The notes beneath the pieces were generated by a model. It was given only the letters and a program-made list of their open reading frames with translations, was not told where the DNA came from and searched no databases. From NCBI GenBank assembly GCA_036388635.1, contig DASVRL010000299.1, positions 1 through 23,797 of the forward strand: a DNA stretch of 23,797 nt, given 5' to 3'. A program made the translations under genes and the position numbers. Source of the stretch: JALZHR01 sp036388635. Lineage in GTDB: Bacteria; Acidobacteriota; Blastocatellia; Pyrinomonadales; Pyrinomonadaceae. Below are positions 1-7,452 of the stretch, in pieces. Numbering within the stretch: the first letter of the stretch is position 1; every line of letters begins with the position of its first letter.

Positions 1-2390
1 ACCAGGAGCGCCCGAACGTTTTCACCCAATCGGTCGCCAACATTCTGCCGAATGAAAAAATCGTCGTCGAAATCAGCTACGTCGAAACTTTAAAATACGA
101 AGACGGCGCGTATGAATTCGTGTTTCCGATGACGATCGCGCCGCGTTATAATCCGGCTTCCGTAAAGCCGGAAGACGCTGAGAAAATCTCGCCGCCCGTC
201 GTCGCCGCCAGTCGCGGCGGACACGATATTGCCATCGAAGTCAGATTGAACGCGGGCGTTCCGGTCGAAGAAATTCGCTCGAAAACGCACGAAATCGAAA
301 CGTTTAATCTGAGCCCGAATCAAGCGCATATCAAGCTCAAAAATCAAACCGCGATTCCGAACAAAGATTTCGTTTTGCGTTACGACGTTTCCGGCAAACG
401 CATCGAAGACGCCGTTCTGGCGCACCGCGACGCACGCGGCGGATTTTTCACTTTGATTCTGTCGCCGCCCGAAAAATTTGCGGTCGAAGACGTCGCGCCT
501 AAAGAGATTGTTTTTGTCCTCGACACAAGCGGGTCGATGCAGGGCTTTCCGATTGAAAAAGCGCGCGAATCGATGAAAATGGCGCTCGAAGGGCTTTATC
601 CGAACGACACTTTTAATTTGATAACTTTCGCCGGCGACACGCACGTTTTGTTTGACGAACCGGTTCCGGCGACGCCCGACAATCTGCGCAAAGCGCAGGA
701 ATTTCTCGATTCGCGGCGCGGCGACGGCGGAACGGAAATGATGGAAGCCGTCAAGATTGCGCTCGCGCCGTCAGACGCGCAAGACCACGTGCGCATCGTC
801 TGTTTTATGACCGACGGCGAGGTCGGCAACGATGCGGAAATCATCGCGGAAGTCAAAAAATATCGGAACGCAAGAGTTTTCGCTTTCGGCATCGGCAGCT
901 CGGTCAACCGGTATTTGCTGGATAATATCGCGAAAGAAGGTCGCGGCGAAGTCGAATACGTCGCGCTCGAAGACGACGGCTCAGCCGCCGCGCGCCGGTT
1001 TCACGAAAGAATCCGCAATCCGCTTTTGACCGACGTCTCGATTGACTGGAGCAATTTGCCCGTCGAGGACGTCTACCCGCAGAAAATCAAAGATTTATTC
1101 AGCGCCCAGCCCGTCGTCGTTCACGGTCGCTATACGCGCGGGCTGAGCGGCGCGATTCGCCTGCGCGGTAAAGTCGGCGGGCAGGATTTCGTGCGCGAGA
1201 TTCCCTTTAATCTGCCCGACGCCGAAGCGCAGAACGACGTGCTCGCGACGCTCTGGGCGCGGCAGAAAATCGACGATTTGATGCTTGCCAATTGGGATGC
1301 GGCAAGTGAAGAAACGCGCGTCACGCCGCAACTGAAAGCCGCCGTGACTAAAATCGGGTTGGATTACCGCCTGCTGACGGAATTTACATCGTTTGTCGCG
1401 GTCGAAGAAAAAGTCGTCAATTATCGCGGCAAACCGCGCAAAGTCCGCGTTCCGGTTTACGCGCCGGCGGGAACCGTCTCTGAAGAAGAAGAAGTAGGCG
1501 AGGGAACCGGCTCGGGTTATGGAAGCGGCAGCGGAAACGGCAACGGAATGGGTATGCCGGCTCGGATACTTTCTCCTCAACCCGTCGGTTCGCCGGTGCC
1601 TTCTTCCGGGCAGTTTCAAATCAACGGCGCAAGCGGTTCGGAAAATTCACTTATCGTTAACGGGCAGGAAGTTACGAATGCGCGTACGGGCACGCTCAAT
1701 TCCAGTAATCAAATACCGAAAACGATTTCCGGCGGCTTAGTCAACGGAAAAGCCGAGAATTTACCGAAACCCGATTACCCTTTAGCCGCCAAAGCGGTGC
1801 GCGCAGCGGGCGCGGTTTCGGTGCGAGTCGTTATTGACGAAACCGGCGGCGTGATTTCCGCGCAAGCCGTCAGCGGGCATCCATTGCTTCAGCAAGCGTC
1901 GGCGGCGGCGGCGCGTAAGGCAAAATTTCAGCCGACGCTGGTTTCCGGCAGCGCCGTGAAAATAACCGGCATAATTGTCTATAATTTCGTGCTGCCGGCA
2001 AATTCACAGCCGCAAATTAACGCGACGCTCGGCGAAATGCAGTTCCCGACCGAAGAAATAAAACTGCCCGCGCCGCTCGCGCCCGCCGCGAAACGGCAAA
2101 AACTGATTGACGAAAAATTTCACCTCTGGCTGGCTGATCTGGCGGCGCGGCTCGACAAAAACGTTTCGCCGTCAGCGGCAAACGAAGTGAAATTTGTTCG
2201 CGACGGCAAAGCGCAGATTCAAATTTGGCTGACGGAAAAAACGCCCGCAGCGATTGAGAAACTGAAACAGCTCGGTTTTGAAATCGTTTCGGAAAAGGAC
2301 AATAAAGTCTTCGGGCGCATTTCTCCGGAAAAACTCGTCGCTCTGACGGAAATCGAACAGGTGAAATACGTTCTGCCGAATTTAAAATAG
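1..2390 (+). CDS. VIT and VWA domain protein with C-terminal TonB domain (5' partial)
   Basis: The frame is open from base 3 to the TAG at 2388-2390, giving 795 visible residues, so the true start lies left of the window. Residues 1-70 look like the end of a VIT domain (SVANILPNEKIVVEISY, then YEFVFPMTIAPRY). A VWA domain follows at about 165-345 with the metal-site motif DTSGS at 174-178 and a later TDGEVG. After a Gly/Ser-rich linker (about 500-520), residues 536-573 resemble a TonB-dependent receptor plug (SGSENSLIVNGQEVTN). Residues 588-665 match the TonB C-terminal domain (SGHPLLQQA, ending IIVYNF). The last 100 residues form a helical, unassigned tail. VIT-VWA proteins are usually envelope or secreted adhesion-type proteins; coupling to TonB chemistry is inferred. 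A GTG at 120 is internal to the VIT domain and is not the start. Confidence 0.9.
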   Translation, partial: QERPNVFTQSVANILPNEKIVVEISYVETLKYEDGAYEFVFPMTIAPRYNPASVKPEDAEKISPPVVAASRGGHDIAIEVRLNAGVPVEEIRSKTHEIETFNLSPNQAHIKLKNQTAIPNKDFVLRYDVSGKRIEDAVLAHRDARGGFFTLILSPPEKFAVEDVAPKEIVFVLDTSGSMQGFPIEKARESMKMALEGLYPNDTFNLITFAGDTHVLFDEPVPATPDNLRKAQEFLDSRRGDGGTEMMEAVKIALAPSDAQDHVRIVCFMTDGEVGNDAEIIAEVKKYRNARVFAFGIGSSVNRYLLDNIAKEGRGEVEYVALEDDGSAAARRFHERIRNPLLTDVSIDWSNLPVEDVYPQKIKDLFSAQPVVVHGRYTRGLSGAIRLRGKVGGQDFVREIPFNLPDAEAQNDVLATLWARQKIDDLMLANWDAASEETRVTPQLKAAVTKIGLDYRLLTEFTSFVAVEEKVVNYRGKPRKVRVPVYAPAGTVSEEEEVGEGTGSGYGSGSGNGNGMGMPARILSPQPVGSPVPSSGQFQINGASGSENSLIVNGQEVTNARTGTLNSSNQIPKTISGGLVNGKAENLPKPDYPLAAKAVRAAGAVSVRVVIDETGGVISAQAVSGHPLLQQASAAAARKAKFQPTLVSGSAVKITGIIVYNFVLPANSQPQINATLGEMQFPTEEIKLPAPLAPAAKRQKLIDEKFHLWLADLAARLDKNVSPSAANEVKFVRDGKAQIQIWLTEKTPAAIEKLKQLGFEIVSEKDNKVFGRISPEKLVALTEIEQVKYVLPNLK

Positions 2391-2602
2391 AAATTAGCCG
2401 CGCTACAAAGAACACGCGCGCGAACACAAAAGAAAGAATTTACAGTGATAACAGCACGAACGGGGATAATTAAAATAAAAATCATTCTTTTTATCGCTAA
2501 CAATCGCCGTCATCACTGTAAATTTTTCTCTGCTTTTCTCTATGTTCGGCGGCGGCGGCTGAATTTCTTTTTTATTCTTTCGCGCCTGTTCGCGGCTAAT
2601 TT
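2391..2602. repeat. Nested inverted repeats directly after the stop codon
   Basis: The outer arms AAATTAGCCGCG (2391-2402) and CGCGGCTAATTT (2591-2602) are perfect 12-base complements. The inner arms AATTTACAGTGAT (2437-2449) and ATCACTGTAAATT (2512-2524) are perfect 13-base complements, with partial pairing continuing inward. The left outer arm begins at the first base after the TAG of the VIT-VWA gene. The element could act as a transcript-end structure or be a non-autonomous repeat. No coding sequence is credible here. Confidence 0.75.
2548..2600 (+). repeat. Dispersed ~55 bp repeat, copy 1
   Basis: This copy begins GGCGGCGGCGGCTG and continues with ATTTCTT, CGCGCCT, TTCGC and ends GGCTAAT. 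The same blocks in the same order and orientation occur at 16976-17030. It overlaps the right half of the nested inverted repeat and lies upstream of the hydrolase gene. Confidence 0.65.
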
Positions 2603-2643
2603 TTTTCGTGGTTTGCGCTTGAACATCAATTTTCTTACCATAA

Positions 2644-3663
2644 ATGTTTATGCTCAAACGTTATATGCACAACCGCGAACGCTATTTTGCGATGCTCAAC
2701 GACAATCGCGTCGTGCGCCCGTTTGAATGGGGAACGGAATTTATCAGCGAAAACGCCAACGGCGACGAGCCGCGCCAGATTTTTCGCGAATACTCGCAAA
2801 AGGTTCTGGCAAACAGCGACGCGTTTTTTCATTTGTCCGAAATCGACGATTACCGGCTCGACGGTCAGCAATTGACCTGGACGAGCACGATTGAAACGCC
2901 TTCGATTGAAAACAATACGGCTTACGCCCAACTGTTTCCGCATAAAGAAAATAAAAAATCGGCGGTCGTCGTTCTGCCGCACTGGAACGCGAAGGCGAAA
3001 AGCTATTTCGATCTGTGCAAGGTTTTTAACCGCGTCGGCGTGACCGCCTTGAGGCTGACGCTGCCGTATCACGAAGAAAGAATGCCGCCGGAGCTGGAAC
3101 GCGCCGATTACCTGGTCGCGCCGAATGTCGGGCGCACTTTGCAATCCTTAAGGCAATCGGTCGTCGATACGCGCGCGGCGGTGCGCTGGCTTAAAATACA
3201 GGGTTACGAAAAAGTCGGCGTCGTCGGGACGAGCATCGGCTCGTGCGTCGGATTTTTCGCTTTCGCGCACGATTTGACGATTGACGCCGGCGTTTTCAAT
3301 CACGTTTCCGGCTACGTCGCCGACGTCGTCTGGCGCGGGCTTTCAACTTATCACGTCAAGAAAGGCATCGGAAATAATGTTTCCTTAGACGAACTGCGCG
3401 AGTTCTGGCTGCCGATTTCGCCGATGGTTTATATGGACAAGCTCGCCGCGATGCCGCCGCGCCCGCAGCGCTACATTTACACGCTTTACGATTTGACGTT
3501 TCCGGTCGATTTATCGCGCCGCCTGATGAAAGCGCTGCGCGACCGCGACATCGAACACAGCGCCGTGAAAATCCCCTGCGGGCATTACACGCTCGGCGAA
3601 AAGCCCTGGGTTTATCTGGACGGCTGGAAAATCGTCAGTTTTTTAAGAAAAAATCTGCGCTAA
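2644..3663 (+). CDS. Alpha/beta hydrolase family protein
   Basis: A 339-residue protein with an alpha/beta-hydrolase catalytic layout. The nucleophile elbow GTSIG places Ser197. The likely acid is Asp283 or Asp289 in YDLTFPVD, and the likely base is His314 in CGHYTLGE. A hydrophobic strand with LPHW near residue 115 fits the oxyanion-hole region. No signal peptide is visible, so a cytoplasmic enzyme is likely; the substrate cannot be told. It resembles the ABHD18-like group of large hydrolases, but that assignment is from memory of the fold pattern. The start is uncertain: ATG codons at 2644, 2650 and 2665 are all possible and none has a good Shine-Dalgarno. It stands alone, convergent with the next genes. 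Confidence 0.85.
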   Translation: MFMLKRYMHNRERYFAMLNDNRVVRPFEWGTEFISENANGDEPRQIFREYSQKVLANSDAFFHLSEIDDYRLDGQQLTWTSTIETPSIENNTAYAQLFPHKENKKSAVVVLPHWNAKAKSYFDLCKVFNRVGVTALRLTLPYHEERMPPELERADYLVAPNVGRTLQSLRQSVVDTRAAVRWLKIQGYEKVGVVGTSIGSCVGFFAFAHDLTIDAGVFNHVSGYVADVVWRGLSTYHVKKGIGNNVSLDELREFWLPISPMVYMDKLAAMPPRPQRYIYTLYDLTFPVDLSRRLMKALRDRDIEHSAVKIPCGHYTLGEKPWVYLDGWKIVSFLRKNLR

Positions 3664-3702
3664 AAATTCCGAAAGTCTGCCGCCTTGTCGAAAACGCGGA
3701 AA

Positions 3703-4224
3703 CTAATACTCGATTTCCCTGTTGGATTTGAAGTTATAGACCAGATAAGCGATGACAATAATCGCCGGACCGTTTATCAATGTCGGCGCAAATCTGGTTC
3801 GTCTTGCCGATGCTTCCGCCGCCGGACGAAGCAATGGATGTCCTGAGATTGCTTTTGCGGAAACAACTTTTCCGTTTACATCAACCGCGATTTCGACTTT
3901 TACCTCGCCGCTGGCTTTAATGACGCGCGAAACGATAGGTTTCGGAATGTATCGCGCTCTTTTATTAACCACGCCGACACGAATTTCTTTCGGTTTCCGT
4001 TTCAATTCAGGTTGGCTATTTTCAATTTCATTCCGCGACGTTTTATCTTCGAGTTTTTGGATTTTCGCCGGGTTGTTCAGACTATAGTTAAAAACAAGAA
4101 TTCCCGAAACTTTGCCGGGTTTTCCGCTCAATATCGTTTTCTTTTTCGGTTGATTGCCTTCCTGAGCAAATACAATCTGAAAAGAAAAAACCAGAAACAG
4201 GAATGCGGCTTTCGGAAATCTCAT
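3703..4224 (-). CDS. Secreted protein with TonB C-terminal domain
   Basis: A 173-residue protein. Residues 1-20 form a signal peptide ending FAQ. A charged linker follows, then a TonB-type C-terminal domain from about residue 95 (YIPKPIVSRVIKASGEVKVE, SGHPLLRPA, ending YLVYNF). The domain matches the one in the VIT-VWA protein at the left edge: both contain SGHPLL, AR, F-x-PTL, a Gly, and VYNF in order. Classical TonB has an N-terminal membrane anchor and a Pro-rich arm; here a cleavable signal replaces it, so direct ExbB/ExbD coupling is doubtful. An AAGGAA sequence at 4233-4238, 8 bases upstream, supports the ATG at 4224. It follows the aldose-epimerase-like gene by 75 bases on the same strand and may be co-transcribed. 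Confidence 0.88.
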   Translation of the reverse strand: MRFPKAAFLFLVFSFQIVFAQEGNQPKKKTILSGKPGKVSGILVFNYSLNNPAKIQKLEDKTSRNEIENSQPELKRKPKEIRVGVVNKRARYIPKPIVSRVIKASGEVKVEIAVDVNGKVVSAKAISGHPLLRPAAEASARRTRFAPTLINGPAIIVIAYLVYNFKSNREIEY

Positions 4225-4299
4225 TTTTCATGTTCCTTATATTTGTTTGCGGCTAAACATTTATTAGACACCGCCAATTCGCATTTGTTCCCGAAACTC
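4225..4299. other. Spacer between minus-strand genes
   Basis: A 75-base spacer with the AAGGAA ribosome site at 4233-4238 for the TonB-domain gene. No repeat or hairpin stands out, which fits co-transcription of the two genes. Confidence 0.5.
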
Positions 4300-5172
4300 C
4301 TACTTTTCAATCAATTCCTCAATTTTAATATTCTCAAACAATTGCCAGCGTTCCGTGTAAGCGAGCGTCTCGCCCGCCGCGAGTTTTCGCAAGGGCGAAA
4401 GCGATTCGACTTCGACGAATGAACCGGCGGTGTAGATTTCCGTGTTCGAGTTCATATCGGGATAAATCGCCGCTTCGACAAAATCGAATCTTTTGACGAA
4501 CAATAAATTCTGCCACTCGTAAGCCGTCCAGCCCTGTCGATTTAAAACGCCGATTTTCTGCGGGTCGTGTTTGTTTTCGTCAACGCTCAGGCGAATAAAA
4601 TTTTTCTCGATGCGCCAGCGTGCGTCGGTCAAATCCGTGTACGACCAGAAAGCCGCCGAGCGCACCGGCAAAAGATTTTCGCCGCTGTAAGGCTTGAAAG
4701 GTTCGTTCGGGATAATCGCCGCGCCGCCGCCGCGCATAATCGTCAAAGCCCACGCCGAAAGCTCGATTTCCTCGCTCCCGCGATTCGTGATGCGATGCTC
4801 GACGCTCGTTTCGCTTCCCTTTTCGTTGAGCGTTAAAACAATTTCTTTCTGCGTTTTCGTCTCGTTTTCGAGCGGCTGAACAAAGCGCGCGGAAAAATCG
4901 TTTTCGGCAAAATATTCGACCGGCGCATTGTCCGGCGCATAGGAAAGCGGCATATTTTCCGGCGCCATCCACAGGCGATGCCCGCCATAAGGTCGCCATT
5001 CGCCGAGCGCGGTTTCGACGCGCGCTTCCGGGTGCCAGCCTAAAATATTTTCGCCGCCCGTAAACCCGTAAAATAAAATTCGCGGACCGAAATTGGTCGA
5101 GACGATTAATTCGATTTCGCCGTTGGCAAGCCGCAGGCAGTTTGCGCCGTGAAATTCGGTTTTCTCAATCAT
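4300..5172 (-). CDS. Aldose 1-epimerase-like protein (DUF4380-type)
   Basis: About 290 residues from the chosen ATG at 5172 (MIEKTEFHG). The N-terminal part has the pattern of galactose-mutarotase-like proteins: a beta strand pair around ELIVSTNFGPRI, then YGGHRLWMAPE. The C-terminal half is beta-rich and ends in the GETLAYTERW strand. There is no signal peptide, so a cytoplasmic carbohydrate-binding or epimerase role is likely, with substrate unknown. The frame stays open to an ATG at 5244, but the extra 24 residues are basic, unlike the family, and would run into the divergent sigma-factor promoter. A TATAAT on the minus strand at 5184-5179 lies 6 bases before the 5172 start and suggests a leaderless message. 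Confidence 0.82.
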   Translation of the reverse strand: MIEKTEFHGANCLRLANGEIELIVSTNFGPRILFYGFTGGENILGWHPEARVETALGEWRPYGGHRLWMAPENMPLSYAPDNAPVEYFAENDFSARFVQPLENETKTQKEIVLTLNEKGSETSVEHRITNRGSEEIELSAWALTIMRGGGAAIIPNEPFKPYSGENLLPVRSAAFWSYTDLTDARWRIEKNFIRLSVDENKHDPQKIGVLNRQGWTAYEWQNLLFVKRFDFVEAAIYPDMNSNTEIYTAGSFVEVESLSPLRKLAAGETLAYTERWQLFENIKIEELIEK

Positions 5173-5178
5173 TCGATT

Positions 5179-5184
5179 ATTATA
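5179..5184 (-). promoter_or_regulatory. Possible -10 box for the aldose-epimerase-like gene
   Basis: On the minus strand this reads TATAAT, a perfect match to the housekeeping -10 box, 6 bases before the ATG at 5172. A transcription start 6-7 bases downstream would fall at or near that ATG. The -35 region is weak (TGAAAC at 16-base spacing). The call rests on the -10 box alone. Confidence 0.4.
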
Positions 5185-5252
5185 ACGAACCGCGCGCGGA
5201 GTTTCATTTGCCGGATTACAAACTTTTCGCCGTGTCAAACGCATCTAATTTC

Positions 5253-5261
5253 TGCTAAACT
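5253..5261 (+). promoter_or_regulatory. Possible extended -10 element for the sigma-factor gene
   Basis: The sequence TGCTAAACT matches TGnTAnACT, an extended -10 pattern, 19 bases before the sigma-factor ATG. No convincing -35 box is present. It lies in the spacer between divergent genes. Confidence 0.3.
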
Positions 5262-5280
5262 CTTTCCGATTCGCTAACAG

Positions 5281-6231
5281 ATGACCGCGCTTGCCGAAAA
5301 ACATAAATTTATTGTCGAAGACGCCGTCGCGCGACTTCTCGCCCGCACCGAAAATTCGCGGCGGCTCGAAGCGTCGGATTTGTTTGCGCGCGTTTCCGCA
5401 TCGATTGAAAAATACGTTCTGCGCGACGACGCAAACGCTTCAAACGCGGAAATAAAAGAATTTATCGACGCGATGAACGCCGACGATTTATGCCTGATTA
5501 TCGCCTGCGAGCGCAACGACGAAACCGCCTGGAACGATTTGGTGACGAAATACGACGCGACCGTCAAATCGGCGGCGCGTCGTATTTCCTCGAATAACGA
5601 GGACGCGGAAGACCTGGCGGGCTCAATCTGGGCTGAGCTTTACGGCTTGAAAGAAAAAAACGGCGAACGGCGCGGCAAGCTCGGTTATTATTCGGGTCGC
5701 GGAAGCCTGGCGGGCTGGCTGCGCGCCGTCGTTTCGCAGCTGGCGGTCGACCAGTTTCGCAAGCAGTCGAAGTTTGTGCAGATTGAAGAAGCGCGCGAGT
5801 TTGAAAATCTGGCGAACGAATCTTCGGAAAACTCGGAAAATTCAAAAATCGTCTCGCACAGCGACAACCCGGAAGACGTTTTCAGCGAAAAACAAACGCG
5901 CAAGGACATTTCTGCCGCGCTCCGGCAGGCGATTGCGCGGCTCGAAGCCGAAGACAAACTGATTATGAAGCTTTATTATTTCGACGATTTAAAGCTCAAG
6001 GACATCGGCGCGACTTTGGGCTTTCACGAAGCGACCGCCAGCCGAAAACTCGTCCGCATCCAGACGGAAATCCGCAAGTCGGTCGAAAAAATTCTTTGCG
6101 CCGAACACGGCTGGAAGCCCGAAGAAGTCAAACGCTACCTGTCGGAAACGGCATCTAAACTGGACTTGAGCATCGAAAAACTGTTCGGCTGGCTGGCGCT
6201 GCTGGCTTGTTTGCAAGATTTTTTTCATTGA
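5281..6231 (+). CDS. ECF-type sigma-70 family RNA polymerase sigma factor
   Basis: A 316-residue sigma factor. Region 2 spans about residues 83-165, from AWNDLVTKYDATVKSAARRI through the DNA-melting and -10-recognition helix RGSLAGWLRAVVSQLAVDQF. Region 4 spans about 212-265, with the helix-turn-helix LKLKDIGATLGFHEATASRK. A 75-residue N-terminal extension and a 50-residue C-terminal tail make it longer than a typical ECF factor of about 190 residues. The next gene encodes an anti-sigma factor, so it is probably held inactive at the membrane until an envelope signal arrives. No clear Shine-Dalgarno precedes the ATG. The upstream TGCTAAACT at 5253-5261 resembles an extended -10 box. Autoregulation is likely but not shown. 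Confidence 0.93.
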   Translation: MTALAEKHKFIVEDAVARLLARTENSRRLEASDLFARVSASIEKYVLRDDANASNAEIKEFIDAMNADDLCLIIACERNDETAWNDLVTKYDATVKSAARRISSNNEDAEDLAGSIWAELYGLKEKNGERRGKLGYYSGRGSLAGWLRAVVSQLAVDQFRKQSKFVQIEEAREFENLANESSENSENSKIVSHSDNPEDVFSEKQTRKDISAALRQAIARLEAEDKLIMKLYYFDDLKLKDIGATLGFHEATASRKLVRIQTEIRKSVEKILCAEHGWKPEEVKRYLSETASKLDLSIEKLFGWLALLACLQDFFH

Positions 6232-6240
6232 AGCGTTCTT

Positions 6241-6303
6241 ACATTTATCATTGAACATTGAACAATTGATAAATGTTAAATGTTAAATGTTAACTGATAA
6301 ATG
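6241..6303. repeat. 7-base-period tandem and inverted repeats between sigma and anti-sigma genes
   Basis: The spacer holds two copies of ATTGAAC in tandem and three of TTAAATG/AAATGTT in tandem. The arms ACATTTATCA (6241-6250) and TGATAAATGT (6267-6276) are perfect inverted repeats. A 9-of-10 copy of the second arm (TGATAAATGA, 6294-6303) runs over the anti-sigma start codon. Confidence 0.7.
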
Positions 6304-7446
6304 ATAGAAGGATTCGACAAGGAAATAGATTCTCTTTTGCGCCGGGCGGCGAAAGGCGAAAGCGTGCAAACTTTCGCCGCGCATATGGACGCGGACGAGA
6401 TTTCGCTTTTTGCCGAAAACGCCTTGACGTCGAAAGCGCGCGTGCGCGCCGTCGAGCATCTGGCGGAATGCGCGAAGTGTCGAAAAATTTTGTCGAATCT
6501 GATTCCGTTTAACGCCGAAATTGAAAGTGAAACAATTCACGCCCGGGAAAGCAATATTATTCCGGTCGTCGCGCCGGCAATTCCCTGGTACCGGAGGCTT
6601 TTCGCGTTTCCGCAAATCACTTTTGCGATGGGCGCTCTGGTGCTCGTCTTCGCCGGAATTATTGCGGTTATGGTACGGCAAACGGCAAACGACTCGCAAC
6701 AAAACGTTTCGGTCGCGCAAAGAGAGGAAATACGCGAAACGTCGAGAGGCACGGGCGGCGCCAGCGGCGACGGCGAAACGCGCACGGTCGAAACTTATTC
6801 AGGCAATATGTCGAACTCGGCAAGCGTCAATCCGGGCGTGATGAGCAATTCGAATACGACGACAACGACGACTGCCGTTTCAAACACGACGGCAAATGTG
6901 AGCGCGAATTTAGCCGACAAAACCGTTTTGCCCGCGCCGCGGCAGGCAATGCCGCCGGAGCCTGTGAAAAATGAACAGCAAAAGCCTTTGACGCTTAACG
7001 GAGAAACTTCGAATACGGCGGCGTTGAATAAAACGACGGATATGGTTGCCGGCGCGCCCGCCCCGAAAGATTCCAAACAGCAGCAGCGAGCGGACGAAGA
7101 GACAAAAGAAATTTCGGAGAGAAATCGCGCGGCGGAACGCGACGCTCTTAACGACTCGCAAAAATCACGTCTCGGCACGCAGTCAGCGCCGAGCTCGCTG
7201 GCGAAAAAACGCGCGTCCGAAGACAAAAATAAAACGGGCGAAGCACGTTTGGTCGGCGGCAAAACCTTCCGTCAGGTTAATAATGTCTGGACTGATTCGG
7301 CTTACACGTCGCAGCCGCCGGTTATGATTCGGCGCGGCTCGGACGATTACAAACGCCTCGATTCCGGCTTGCGTTCGATTGCCGAAAGCTTGGGCGGAAC
7401 GGTCGTTGTCGTCTGGAAAAGCAGAGCTTATCGGATTCACAACTAA
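6301..7446 (+). CDS. Zinc-finger anti-sigma factor, transmembrane
   Basis: A 381-residue protein. The cytoplasmic N-terminal domain carries the anti-sigma zinc motif His53-x3-Cys57-x2-Cys60 (HLAECAKC), a hallmark of ZAS-type factors that bind the cognate sigma. One membrane helix lies at about 106-125 (ITFAMGALVLVFAGIIAVMV). The outer region is a long Thr/Ser/Asn- and Gln-rich linker (about 130-310), then a compact C-terminal domain from about 315 (GEARLVGGKTFRQV, ending VVVWKSRAYRIHN). It follows the sigma gene by 69 bases, so the two form a regulatory pair. The outer domain is the likely sensor; what it senses is not visible. The ATG at 6301 has no clear Shine-Dalgarno and sits at the edge of a repeat tract. 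Confidence 0.9.
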   Translation: MIEGFDKEIDSLLRRAAKGESVQTFAAHMDADEISLFAENALTSKARVRAVEHLAECAKCRKILSNLIPFNAEIESETIHARESNIIPVVAPAIPWYRRLFAFPQITFAMGALVLVFAGIIAVMVRQTANDSQQNVSVAQREEIRETSRGTGGASGDGETRTVETYSGNMSNSASVNPGVMSNSNTTTTTTAVSNTTANVSANLADKTVLPAPRQAMPPEPVKNEQQKPLTLNGETSNTAALNKTTDMVAGAPAPKDSKQQQRADEETKEISERNRAAERDALNDSQKSRLGTQSAPSSLAKKRASEDKNKTGEARLVGGKTFRQVNNVWTDSAYTSQPPVMIRRGSDDYKRLDSGLRSIAESLGGTVVVVWKSRAYRIHN

Positions 7447-7452
7447 GGTTTC

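Noticed and set aside
2403..2726. Short frames on both strands in the spacer after the VIT-VWA gene
   Set aside because: They read through inverted repeats, have no ribosome site and give low-complexity peptides.
5173..5244. Longer N-terminus for the aldose-epimerase-like protein
   Set aside because: The extra residues are basic and unlike the family, and a TATAAT box lies inside this region, just before the internal ATG.
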